This document shows, piece after piece, positions 6,756-13,863 of a stretch of DNA of 13,956 bases. The DNA comes from Planctomycetota bacterium (GTDB lineage Bacteria > Planctomycetota > UBA1135 > GCA-002686595): assembly GCA_028823185.1 (NCBI GenBank), contig JAPKBY010000013.1, positions 1 through 13,956 on the forward strand. The letters are read 5' to 3'. The position numbers were made by a program, and so were the translations under genes. The number at the start of each line of letters is the position of its first letter. Within the stretch, counting starts at the first letter, position 1. Below the pieces are notes generated by a model. It did no database searches. It was not told where the DNA came from and was given only the letters and a program-made list of their open reading frames with translations.

Positions 6756-8719
6756 GTCGTTGGGAGTTCTGCAGTCAGAGGGACTGGGGAGGGTGATGTG
6801 AGGAGAGCGGAGGCGCTCATGTCTTTGCTGAGGTAAGTGTAGCCAGCGAGGCCCGCTTTGAAGCGGCTGAATAAATGTGCTGATTCTTCGACGCTGATGC
6901 GCTCTTCATCGAGCGCCTTCTCCATCTCACGTCTAAGGTCTTTTAAGAGGTCCTGCTCGTGATAATCGACATATTCGAGCACGTCTTGCACTCGATCTCC
7001 GCGCTCGATGTGCTTGAGGTTCGCGCGACCTTGGTCATCTAATTCGACGTGGACGATGTTGGTGTCTCCGAGGAGGTTGTGCATGTCACCGAGGATCTCT
7101 TGATAGGCGCCTACGAGGAAGAAGCCTAGGTAGTAGGGCTCTCCTTCTTTCAACTCGTGGACCTCTAAGGTCTCTTTCGGCTCACTCCGGGCGATGAAGC
7201 GGTCGATCTTCCCGTCAGAGTCACAGGTGATGTCTGCGAGGGTGGTGCGCCTCGTGGGCTCTTCATTGAGCCTGTGGATGGGCAGAACTGGGAAGAGCTG
7301 CTGGATCGCCCAGGCATCAGGGATCGACTGGAAGATCGAGAGGTTGAGGAAATAGGTCTCAGCGAGGTCCCTCTCAAGGAGCTTGAGCTCTTCGTGGAGG
7401 AACTCATCAGCCTTGGCGAGGGTCAAGATCTTCTCGGCTCCATGCCAGTAAAACTCATCGATTCGGGCGCGCTCTGTGAGGTTGATTGAGCCTAAGTTGA
7501 ACTGGACGGTCGCTTGCTCTCGTAGCTCTTTGAGGTCGTGAAACGACTCGAGGTAGTTCTCTGAGTTGATGTCCTTGGAGACCTCTGCGATGCCCCAAAC
7601 GGCCTCGTGTTCTTCCGGAGATGGTGGCTTCGGAAGGCCATCGATCATGTGGTTGGAAGAGCTCAGGACATCTGTGATGAGTACGGTGTGGTGCGCGACG
7701 AGGGCCCGACCAGACTCTGAGAGGAGGGTGGGGTGGGAGAGTCCCTTGCGGTCGCATGCATCGACTATGTGCCACACGACGTCGTTTGCGTACTCCTGCA
7801 GCGAGTAGTTCATAGAGGAGTCGTAGTCTGTTTGTGAGCCATCATAGTCGACCCCCAGTCCACCACCGACGTCTAGGAATTCGAGCGGTGCTCCCATCTC
7901 TCGGAGGCTCACGAAGGTCGCGGAGGCCTCTTGCATGGCTCGCTTGAAGGAGCGGATGTTGGTGACCTGGCTCCCGAGGTGGAAGTGGAAGAGCTGGAGA
8001 GCGCTGAGTTGATTGTGCAGCTTCAACTCTTCGACGAGTTGGACGATCTCCTGCAAGGTCAATCCAAATTTGGAGCGGTCACCGCTGGATGTTTGCCAGC
8101 GACCAGATCCGGAGCTGGAGAGCTTCGTCCTGACTCCGATCAGGGGCGGGATGTTCAGCTCTGCGGAGAGGCGCAAGAGCGTCTTGAGCTCGCTAGGTTT
8201 CTCGATGACGACCACAGCTCTTATCCCGAGGCGCTGCGCGAGGAGCGCCATCTCTAGATAGTCAGAGTCCTTGTAGCCGTTGCAGATGATCAGCGGGTCT
8301 TCGCCTAGGTCCATCGTGAGGAGGGCGAGCAGCTCTGGTTTGCTGCCAGCCTCAAGTCCCAAGCCGAGCTCTCTCCCATCTCTCAAGAGTGCGTCTACAA
8401 CGTGCCGTTCTTGGTTCACCTTGATCGGGTAGATGGGTCGGTAGCTGTTCTTGAAGCCATACTCCTTGCTGGCTCGCTTGAACGCGCTCGAGAGCTGACG
8501 CACTCGTGATCGGAGGATCCCCTCGAAGCGCATGAGCACCGGAGTTTGGATGCCTCGTCGCTGAACATCACTTAGGAGCTCATAGAGGTCGATCTTTTGC
8601 TCAGGAGCCCAGCAGCGTGGTGAGACGACGACGTTCCCATCGGCGCTGACCTTGAAGAAGTCATCACCCCAGCTCGCAACTGAGTAGAGAGCGTTGGCGT
8701 CGTCGTGAGTCCAAGTCAT
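6752..8719 (-). CDS. speA: Biosynthetic arginine decarboxylase
   Basis: Predicted to convert L-arginine to agmatine and CO2 with pyridoxal phosphate, the first step of the agmatine route to putrescine and spermidine. Its 655 aa nearly equal the 658 aa of E. coli SpeA, and the alignment appears end to end. Motifs include YPIKVNQ (97-103) with PLP lysine 100, GLGLEAGSKPELL (119-131), FHFHLGSQ (244-251), LDVGGGLGVDYDGS (282-295), SESGRALVAHH (334-344) and TCDSDGKID (498-506) with catalytic Cys499. FFLVGAYQEILGDMHNLLG (533-551) is the usual C-terminal barrel stretch. The ATG at 8719 gives the standard N-terminus. No Shine-Dalgarno site is visible upstream. It follows dus by 70 bp and is coupled to slyD. 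No speB, aguA or aguB gene is in the window, so the fate of agmatine is not shown. Confidence 0.96.
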   Translation of the reverse strand: MTWTHDDANALYSVASWGDDFFKVSADGNVVVSPRCWAPEQKIDLYELLSDVQRRGIQTPVLMRFEGILRSRVRQLSSAFKRASKEYGFKNSYRPIYPIKVNQERHVVDALLRDGRELGLGLEAGSKPELLALLTMDLGEDPLIICNGYKDSDYLEMALLAQRLGIRAVVVIEKPSELKTLLRLSAELNIPPLIGVRTKLSSSGSGRWQTSSGDRSKFGLTLQEIVQLVEELKLHNQLSALQLFHFHLGSQVTNIRSFKRAMQEASATFVSLREMGAPLEFLDVGGGLGVDYDGSQTDYDSSMNYSLQEYANDVVWHIVDACDRKGLSHPTLLSESGRALVAHHTVLITDVLSSSNHMIDGLPKPPSPEEHEAVWGIAEVSKDINSENYLESFHDLKELREQATVQFNLGSINLTERARIDEFYWHGAEKILTLAKADEFLHEELKLLERDLAETYFLNLSIFQSIPDAWAIQQLFPVLPIHRLNEEPTRRTTLADITCDSDGKIDRFIARSEPKETLEVHELKEGEPYYLGFFLVGAYQEILGDMHNLLGDTNIVHVELDDQGRANLKHIERGDRVQDVLEYVDYHEQDLLKDLRREMEKALDEERISVEESAHLFSRFKAGLAGYTYLSKDMSASALLTSPSPVPLTAELPTT

Positions 8720-8789
8720 GTGGGTCGCGTAAGCGCGATGCGCAGCAGCTTATCTAGGAAGGCTCTGTGAGTCGCTCATTGCCTGGAGC
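8720..8789. promoter_or_regulatory. dus-speA intergenic spacer
   Basis: This 70-bp gap separates the dus stop from the speA start and could carry a speA promoter. On the minus strand there is an AT-richer patch (TAGATAAG, about 8749-8756), but no -35 partner I would defend. CGCG-TAAG-CGCG (8726-8737) is a very small inverted repeat just ahead of the start codon. The upstream edge contains one copy of a 14-bp tandem duplication. Confidence 0.25.
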
Positions 8790-8801
8790 TCATTGCCTGG
8801 A
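8774..8801. repeat. 14-bp perfect tandem duplication across the dus stop codon
   Basis: GCTCATTGCCTGGA occurs at 8774-8787 and again directly at 8788-8801. The upstream copy (in dus orientation) encodes the last residues SRQ and the TGA stop at 8790-8792; the other copy lies just past the stop. The protein is therefore unchanged by the duplication. It looks like a recent slippage event. Confidence 0.95.
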
Positions 8802-9761
8802 GAGGGCCCGTAGGCGACCTAGGAGGGCCTCATGGTCTCGCTCTTTGAGCCAGGAGTCGCGGTCTTCGCAGAGCCCACCCGCGCTCCAATGGACGATGAG
8901 CTGTTTGACCCTCTGTACGCTGCCCTTCGTCGATGACCCGCTCGCCACTAGGCGCTCTGAGTATTCGAGCAAGAAGCTCGCCGCGGTCTGCGAGTCGACC
9001 TCTGTCCCCGTGAAGATCCAAGGGTCTGCTAACGCTCCATGTCCGACCATCACATATTGGCAGCCGGTCTCCTCGCGCATGCGCTCCAGGTCTCGATGTG
9101 AGCGGACTCCGCCGTTGCCGCAGACCGGACCTGTCGCGGCTTCTACGGCTCGCGAGAGTCGCGTCCAGTCGATGACTGGGCTGTAGTTCTCTGCTTTTGT
9201 TCTGCAGTGGACGGTCACGAGCGCGGCTCCACCAGCTTCTGCGGCGCGCACATTGTCTTCGAGCAAGCTGTCATCCTCATAGCCAGCGCGCATCTTTGCA
9301 GTCACTGGGATGTTTTTGACTGCGTCGCTACAGGCACGCACGGTCGCCTCGACGCGTGCCGGGTCGGTCAGCGTCGCAGAGCCAGCGCAGCCTCTCAGCG
9401 CGCCCTTGGCGGGACAGCCAAAGTTGAGGTCCAAGAGCGGTGCTCCAGCTTCCTCTGCACGGCGAGCTGTGAGAGCGAGAGCTTCGAGGTCTGCGCCCAT
9501 CAGCTGGAGTCCGACAGGAGCCTCGTGGCGGGCCTCGCCGAGATGCGCGCGGAGGACCTTTGTTGGGATCGCATGATCTGTGACACGGACGAACTCTGTG
9601 AAGGCGCCTCCGAGCAGCTCCGCTCCGTTGCGATTCAGCACCAGCTCACGGAAGACGGGCTCCGTGACACCTTCCATGGGCGCTAGGAGCCAGGGCCCGG
9701 TGAAGGGCAGGCTGCTCTCTGCTGAAGAGGGCTGGTCTAGATCTCTGGAGGTCTGGGTCAT
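8790..9761 (-). CDS. dus: tRNA-dihydrouridine synthase
   Basis: Predicted FMN- and NADPH-dependent reduction of specific uridines in tRNA to dihydrouridine. The 323-aa protein shows the family order: APMEGVTEPVFR (27-38, FMN-binding strand), DLNFGCPAKG (111-120) with catalytic Cys116, VTAKMRAGYED (153-163) with conserved Lys156, VTVHCRT (182-188) with His185, and CGNGGV (214-219) and VGHGALADPWIF (239-250) for the flavin phosphate. The helical C-terminal domain follows. The segment after the active-site Cys reads RGCAGSATL, with an extra cysteine at 125 where the family usually has non-cysteine residues. I cannot assign it to the A, B or C subgroup. The ATG at 9761 has a good ribosome binding site. 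It is first in a minus-strand run leading into speA and is divergent from the dehydratase gene. Confidence 0.92.
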   Translation of the reverse strand: MTQTSRDLDQPSSAESSLPFTGPWLLAPMEGVTEPVFRELVLNRNGAELLGGAFTEFVRVTDHAIPTKVLRAHLGEARHEAPVGLQLMGADLEALALTARRAEEAGAPLLDLNFGCPAKGALRGCAGSATLTDPARVEATVRACSDAVKNIPVTAKMRAGYEDDSLLEDNVRAAEAGGAALVTVHCRTKAENYSPVIDWTRLSRAVEAATGPVCGNGGVRSHRDLERMREETGCQYVMVGHGALADPWIFTGTEVDSQTAASFLLEYSERLVASGSSTKGSVQRVKQLIVHWSAGGLCEDRDSWLKERDHEALLGRLRALSRQ

Positions 9762-9768
9762 GAGAGGT

Positions 9769-9772
9769 CTCC
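9769..9772 (-). promoter_or_regulatory. Ribosome binding site of dus
   Basis: GGAG on the minus strand lies 7 bases before the ATG at 9761. It supports that start and is one of the few clear Shine-Dalgarno sites in the window. Confidence 0.55.
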
Positions 9773-9806
9773 ATGTTGACCGGGACCGGACCGCCTGTCG
9801 ATCCGC

Positions 9807-9812
9807 TATCCT
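9807..9812 (+). promoter_or_regulatory. Possible -10 element of the dehydratase gene
   Basis: TATCCT lies 7 bases before the ATG at 9820, so transcription would begin at or near the start codon, giving a leaderless mRNA. There is no -35 at normal spacing; TTGACC (9776-9781) is 25 bp upstream, too far. The whole divergent spacer is only 58 bp (9762-9819), so some promoter must lie in it or inside the neighbouring genes. Confidence 0.25.
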
Positions 9813-9819
9813 CCGGGGG

Positions 9820-10818
9820 ATGACTCAAGCCCGTTTAGATATCAAGATCCGCGAAGCCGTGCCCCGCCTAGAGGGCGTCACGCTGGAGACCCCGCTCTTA
9901 GCCTTCGACTGCCCCGATGAGCGGGTGCGCTTACTGCTCAAGCTCGAAAACCATCAGGTGACAGGCTCGTTCAAGGCGCGCGGCGCTTGGAACCAGATCT
10001 CCCTCCTGAGCGATGAGGAGCGTGAGCGGGGGGTGATCGCGACTAGCTCCGGAAATCACGGCAAGGCGCTCAGCTGGGCAGCGCAGCGCGCGGGCATCAA
10101 GGCGACGATCGTCATGCCCGCCGACGCTTATCCCAACAAGATCGCTGCGTGTCGAGAGAACGGCGCAGAGGTGGTCCTCGGTGACACGCGCGCTGAGGCG
10201 GAGACGATCTGCGCAGAGCGCGTCGCTGCTGGCGCAGTGCTCATTCATCCTTATGACGCCGAGCGCACCGCGCAGGGCGCAGGGACGGTTGGCTTGGAGA
10301 TAACACAGCAAGATCCCTCGGTAGAGGTCGTGATCGTGCCGGTGGGCGGTGGTGGCTTGATCACTGGAGTCTCTCTCGCTGTGAGGCAAGAGCTTGGTTC
10401 GAGCGTGGCCGTCATCGGTGTGGAGCCGGAGGGCGCAGCCTCGATGCAGCGCGGACTCGTCGCCGGTGAGCCAGTGCTCCTTGAAGAGATCACGACCGAG
10501 GTCCAGGGGCTCTGCCCCCTCAGCTCTGGAAAGCTAAATGTCGCGACCTGTGCAGAGACGGTCGACAGCGTCCTGCTCGTCACAGATGAGCAGGTCTTCG
10601 CCGCTCAGGCTGCTCTCGTTCTAGCTGGGGAGGTCGTAGAACCTGCGGGTGCGGCGACTACTGCGCTGGTCTTGAGCGGACGGATACCGGAGCGCTGGCT
10701 TGAGGGGAGAACAAAAGCCGACCCCCTCCGGGTCGTGGCGATTGTCTCGGGTGGAAACCCTGACCCCGCACAAATTGAGGCTGTTCGCCTCGCTCAGGGA
10801 ATGGAGAAGAACGGATGA
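9820..10818 (+). CDS. Threonine/serine dehydratase-like PLP enzyme (fold type II)
   Basis: A 332-aa fold-type II PLP enzyme, predicted to deaminate threonine, serine or a related hydroxy-amino acid to a 2-oxo acid. It carries SFKARGA (50-56) with the PLP lysine 52, SSGNHG (76-81), the phosphate loop GGGGLITG (176-183) and SGGN (310-313). There is no C-terminal ACT domain, and the length fits catabolic dehydratases (TdcB, about 329 aa) or serine racemase rather than biosynthetic IlvA. The region TEVQGLCPLSSGKLN (226-240) departs from the usual IADG...PGELTF pattern, so the substrate may differ. I chose the ATG at 9820; the frame is open back to 9580, but that part overlaps dus antisense and would add a non-homologous N-terminus. 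The gene overlaps the methyltransferase start as ATGA. Confidence 0.85.
   Translation: MTQARLDIKIREAVPRLEGVTLETPLLAFDCPDERVRLLLKLENHQVTGSFKARGAWNQISLLSDEERERGVIATSSGNHGKALSWAAQRAGIKATIVMPADAYPNKIAACRENGAEVVLGDTRAEAETICAERVAAGAVLIHPYDAERTAQGAGTVGLEITQQDPSVEVVIVPVGGGGLITGVSLAVRQELGSSVAVIGVEPEGAASMQRGLVAGEPVLLEEITTEVQGLCPLSSGKLNVATCAETVDSVLLVTDEQVFAAQAALVLAGEVVEPAGAATTALVLSGRIPERWLEGRTKADPLRVVAIVSGGNPDPAQIEAVRLAQGMEKNG
10803..10806 (+). promoter_or_regulatory. Ribosome binding site of the RNA methyltransferase gene
   Basis: GGAG within the end of the dehydratase gene lies 8 bases before the ATG at 10815. Together with the ATGA overlap it supports this start and independent or coupled initiation. 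Confidence 0.5.
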
Positions 10819-11585
10819 AGCGAGTGGTCCTATGTAGGCCTGCAGGCCCTAGAAACGTCGGGATGATCCTGCGGATCGTCGAAAACTTCGGGCCTTGCGA
10901 GCTAGTGCTCGTGAATCCGGTGCGTCCAGCGCTGCTCGTTCACCCTGAATTTGAGCAGATGTCTCACGGGGTCGAGGACGCGCTGCGCGAGCTGCGGGTC
11001 GTCGAGACGCTGAGAGAGGCCCTGAGTGATTGCACCCATGTCGTGGGGTTCACGGCTCGGGGTCGTGACAACTTGATCTTGTCTGACTGGCGCAAAGCAA
11101 AGGAAGAGGTCAGAGAGCGATGCGCAACGGAAGGGGAGCGAGTCGCGCTCGTCTTTGGTAATGAGGCGGCAGGGATGGACAGCGAAGAGGCTGCGCTCTG
11201 TCACAAGCTCGTTCATGTGCGAACCTCGCCTAGGCACACCTCGCTCAATCTCGCGGTGGCGGTCAGCGTCGTGCTCGAGCCTCTCTTTGGGGATGAGGTG
11301 CGTATGCCGATTGAGGCTGGCGGTCATCCGATGACTGGTGAACAGCGGGAGTTTTTGAAGGCGCACTTGAAACACATCTTGGCTGGGCAGGTCGCGAAGT
11401 CACCCCGCGTCGCAGCAGATGTCGAGCGCATGATCGAGAGAGTGTTCTCGAAGGCGCCCATTGAGACGCGTGACGCGAGCGCATGGCACCAGCTGATGCG
11501 AGCGCTCGGGAGTGAGGCGAAGCCCGCAGACTTCGGCTTGACCCCTAACCCTGGCCCAGACACACAGAAGCCTGAAGAGGCCTGA
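10815..11585 (+). CDS. trmJ: TrmJ-type tRNA/rRNA 2'-O-methyltransferase (SPOUT)
   Basis: A 256-aa SPOUT (TrmH superfamily) methyltransferase. TrmJ uses S-adenosylmethionine to methylate the 2'-hydroxyl of tRNA position 32. The N-terminus PRNVGMILRIVENFG (12-26) has the conserved Arg20 and NFG. The trefoil-knot SAM site is formed by LVFGNEAAGM (112-121) and SLNLAVAVSVVL (143-154). Residues of about 170-232 are a helical C-terminal domain (REFLKAHLKHI, ADVERMIERVF), as in the dimeric TrmJ group. The final 20 residues are Pro/Asp/Glu-rich and probably disordered. TrmJ is the best match, but LasT/YfiF-like rRNA or tRNA specificity cannot be excluded. It is translationally linked to the dehydratase gene and converges on the HEAT-repeat gene with a single base between stops. 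Confidence 0.82.
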   Translation: MKRVVLCRPAGPRNVGMILRIVENFGPCELVLVNPVRPALLVHPEFEQMSHGVEDALRELRVVETLREALSDCTHVVGFTARGRDNLILSDWRKAKEEVRERCATEGERVALVFGNEAAGMDSEEAALCHKLVHVRTSPRHTSLNLAVAVSVVLEPLFGDEVRMPIEAGGHPMTGEQREFLKAHLKHILAGQVAKSPRVAADVERMIERVFSKAPIETRDASAWHQLMRALGSEAKPADFGLTPNPGPDTQKPEEA

Positions 11586-11586
11586 G

Positions 11587-12813
11587 TTAGTCCGCGAGGG
11601 GGCCGCCGAGCGCCTCAAAGGTGTCGGTCAGCAGCTTCTTGAATCGAGCTCCATTGTCGACCAAGGAGGCGCTCTCGATCATTGCCGAGGCGAGGCTGTC
11701 TAGCGCAGCGGGCCGAAGATCGAGGACAGCCTCCGGACCTTTCGTGAGTTGAATCGTCCATGAGCGCGCCTCTCCCGGGAGCATGAAGTGGTGTCTCTCG
11801 AGGTCGCATCCCGGATCTCCGAAGCTTCGCTCCCCATCGAGCGCCTCGAGGGCAGCTTGTGCCTGGACTAAGAGTTCGGCCGTCGCGCCCTTCGGCAGGG
11901 CCAAGATGTGCGTGTCGCCTTCGCCGATCACGAGGCGGTCATCTGCGGTCCAGCGCAGGAGATGCTCGCCGAAGCGGCAGGAGCGCAGCTCGATGCCGAT
12001 GACCTCGCCCTCGACATGGCTCGGAGCACGCGCGATGTCAGGTAGCGTAGGCCAAGACTCACCCGCGAGCTCCTTGCAGCGCTCTTCAAGGACGGCGATC
12101 GCGGCGCGGTTCTCCTCAGTGTCGGGGCTGTTTCGGGTGGTGTAGGAAGAGAGCGCCTCTCTCCCGAAGAGAGCGCTGAGCGCTTGCGCGGCTTCGGCGC
12201 GAGCGATGCGACCTAGTCGCATGTCAAACCAGGAGTCATCCCTTCGGAGGTCTTCGAGAAGCCACGCGAGCGCTCCGTGTTGACCCAGTCCAGCGAGGCT
12301 CGCCGCAGCGCGCCGACGGACTCGTCCATTCGAGTCTTCAAGCAGCGGCGTGAGGGCGTGGATCGCTTGAGCCTCGGCGCCAGCGGCGACGCCAGCGATG
12401 GCCTCTGCGCGCACAGCGGAGATGCGGTCTTGGAGGAGCGCCTTGAAGCGGGCTGCTTCTTCTGTCTTGGGCTCCTTTGCGAGCGCCCGTGCGCCGGCGG
12501 GGCGCCAAGGGTTTCGCTCGTCTCCGAGGCTCTCCCAAAGCTCTGTGCGCAGGCTCGGATCTTCAAATTGAACCAGCGCCTCGTAGAGGGCAGGGCCTAA
12601 GCCGAGGTAGCCCTCATCTCGCTTGAGCTGCGCGCGGACTCTCTCTGTGCCGACGGCTCCTAGCCCTGCGAGGCGCACGGAAGCCTGATAGCGCACACGC
12701 GGTGAGCCGCTCGTCGCGACCTCATAGAGACGATCCGCCTCTATCTCAGGGTCTCCGCCGTCTTGTAGTGGCGCGAAGAGCGCGAGCGCGGAGAGGAAGG
12801 CGATAGCCCTCAT
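11587..12813 (-). CDS. Secreted HEAT-repeat protein with unassigned C-terminal domain
   Basis: A 408-aa protein of unknown function. Residues 1-16 look like a signal peptide (MRAIAFLSALALFAPLQ), so it is probably periplasmic. Residues of about 25-215 are Ala/Leu/Arg-rich helix pairs of HEAT type, for example VRYQASVRLAGLG (40-52), VRAEAIAGVAAG (134-145) and GRVRRRAAASLAGLG (163-177). Such scaffolds usually bind proteins. Residues of about 260-408 do not look like HEAT repeats: they mix strands and helices, with two Cys (279, 336) and the segment FGDPGCDLERHHF (331-343). I do not recognise this domain. The ATG overlaps the stop of the upstream 139-aa secreted protein gene (ATGA), so the two are made together. 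Function is not assigned. Confidence 0.75.
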   Translation of the reverse strand: MRAIAFLSALALFAPLQDGGDPEIEADRLYEVATSGSPRVRYQASVRLAGLGAVGTERVRAQLKRDEGYLGLGPALYEALVQFEDPSLRTELWESLGDERNPWRPAGARALAKEPKTEEAARFKALLQDRISAVRAEAIAGVAAGAEAQAIHALTPLLEDSNGRVRRRAAASLAGLGQHGALAWLLEDLRRDDSWFDMRLGRIARAEAAQALSALFGREALSSYTTRNSPDTEENRAAIAVLEERCKELAGESWPTLPDIARAPSHVEGEVIGIELRSCRFGEHLLRWTADDRLVIGEGDTHILALPKGATAELLVQAQAALEALDGERSFGDPGCDLERHHFMLPGEARSWTIQLTKGPEAVLDLRPAALDSLASAMIESASLVDNGARFKKLLTDTFEALGGPLAD

Positions 12814-13229
12814 TCTTCGATGGCTTTGGTCTCCAGCCTGAAGAGGCTGACGACGAAGCCGTCCTCGCGGATCTCACCGACGGAGAAGGTGCCCTCGACC
12901 CAGATGAGATCAGGGGTGAAGCTCGTGGTCTCTTCGCTGAGTGTGACCTCAACGAAGTGGTGGACGTTGCTTTGACCGCATCCGCACGAGTCCCACAGGA
13001 GCTCGAAGTTGTCCTCACCCTCAGGGGTCCCTAGCGCCATGTAGCCTTCCAGGCGCACGCGCTTGCCGTCTAGCGCGCGAACCCAGCGCGGGAGGCGCTT
13101 GCCGGGGGTGTAGTCGATGCTCATCAGGTCTAAGAGCGAGAGCTCAATCACCGGGTCTTCCGCGACAGGTGCGGGGGCAGAGCCAAAGGTGGTGGCGCCG
13201 AGGAGGAGCATGAGAGCGAGAATCTTCAC
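12810..13229 (-). CDS. Small secreted protein, DUF3299-like
   Basis: A 139-aa exported protein. The signal peptide is residues 1-20 (MKILALMLLLGATTFGSAPA). The middle, RWVRALDGKRVRLEGYMAL (48-66), then FELLWDSCGCGQSN (75-88) and VEVTL (93-97), resembles the DUF3299 layout as I remember it. There, a 'LdGk-V-i-GYm-P' strand is followed by a Cys-containing loop and an asparagine. The later half predicts mainly beta strands (VEGTFSVGEI, FVVSLFRLE), so a small beta-barrel or OB-like fold is plausible. Cys82 and Cys84 are close enough to bind metal or form a disulfide with a partner. The start is GTG at 13229; an internal ATG at codon 7 would shorten the signal peptide too much. It is first in a two-gene unit with the HEAT-repeat protein and divergent from the adenosyltransferase gene. 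Function is unknown. Confidence 0.65.
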   Translation of the reverse strand: MKILALMLLLGATTFGSAPAPVAEDPVIELSLLDLMSIDYTPGKRLPRWVRALDGKRVRLEGYMALGTPEGEDNFELLWDSCGCGQSNVHHFVEVTLSEETTSFTPDLIWVEGTFSVGEIREDGFVVSLFRLETKAIEE

Positions 13230-13272
13230 GTCATCATTCTACCTGATCGATGCCGAGAGTTGTCCTTGTCGC

Positions 13273-13278
13273 TATGAT
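13273..13278 (+). promoter_or_regulatory. Possible -10 element of the adenosyltransferase gene
   Basis: TATGAT differs from the TATAAT consensus at one position and lies 6 bases before the ATG at 13285, placing the expected transcription start at the start codon. There is no Shine-Dalgarno site, so a leaderless mRNA is the simplest reading. No clear -35 is seen. I see no B12 riboswitch; the 55-bp divergent spacer (13230-13284) is far too short to hold one. Confidence 0.35.
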
Positions 13279-13284
13279 CCAGCC

Positions 13285-13863
13285 ATGGTTCGTCTTGATC
13301 GCATCTATACAAGGTCTGGGGATGATGGCTCTACTGGCCTTGGGGATGGCAAGCGCCTCCCCAAGCACCACGTGAGGATCGCAGCCTATGGCACTACTGA
13401 CGAGCTCTCTTCCTTGCTGGGCTTGATCTTGGCGCACGGCATCCAGGAGCCCTGGGGATCGTGGCTGCGAGCTATTCAAAATGATCTCTTCGATGTGGGT
13501 GCGGACCTCTGCGTGCCCTCGGAAGATGAGAAAGCGCTGCGCGTCACGAAGGTCTACACAGCGGTTCTCGAGGGTCAGATTGATGTGGTCAATGAGGATC
13601 TCAAGCCTCTTCAATCCTTCATCTTGCCCGGAGGTGAGCCGGCGGCAGCTTGGTTACATCTCGCGCGCACAGTCTGTCGACGGGCAGAGCGCCTCGTCTC
13701 AGAGCTCGACACCATGTCGATTGAAGATGCGGCCGGTCCGGTGAACCCCGAAGTGCTGATCTATCTGAACCGTCTCTCCGATTTCCTCTTCGTCTTGGGA
13801 CGAGCCGCCAACGGAAACGGTGACGATGACGTCGTCTGGAAGCCGGGCGCTCGCCAAGAGTGA
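13285..13863 (+). CDS. Cob(I)alamin adenosyltransferase, PduO type
   Basis: Predicted to make adenosylcobalamin from cob(I)alamin and ATP, for B12-dependent isomerases such as methylmalonyl-CoA mutase. The 192-aa protein has the PduO-type signature, not the CobA P-loop: YTRSGDDGSTGLGDGKR (8-24) for ATP, RIAAYGTTDELSS (31-43), FILPGG (112-117) with the Phe that packs against the corrin, LHLARTVCRRAER (124-136) and YLNRLSDFLFVLGRAAN (160-176). The ATG at 13285 gives the standard MVRLDRIYTR start; the frame is open back to 13117, but that part runs antisense through the DUF3299-like gene. The stop overlaps the GTG of the next gene by 4 bp (GTGA). No B12-dependent enzyme is in the window, though odd-chain fatty-acid oxidation through fadE could supply propionyl-CoA. 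Confidence 0.94.
   Translation: MVRLDRIYTRSGDDGSTGLGDGKRLPKHHVRIAAYGTTDELSSLLGLILAHGIQEPWGSWLRAIQNDLFDVGADLCVPSEDEKALRVTKVYTAVLEGQIDVVNEDLKPLQSFILPGGEPAAAWLHLARTVCRRAERLVSELDTMSIEDAAGPVNPEVLIYLNRLSDFLFVLGRAANGNGDDDVVWKPGARQE

Noticed and set aside
9580..9819. N-terminal extension of the dehydratase
   Set aside because: It runs antisense through the 5' part of dus and adds 80 residues not found in the enzyme family.
13117..13284. N-terminal extension of the adenosyltransferase
   Set aside because: It overlaps the DUF3299-like gene antisense; the PduO family begins at MVRLDRIYTR.
13230..13284. Cobalamin riboswitch ahead of the adenosyltransferase
   Set aside because: The spacer is only 55 bp, and no B12-box-like sequence is present.
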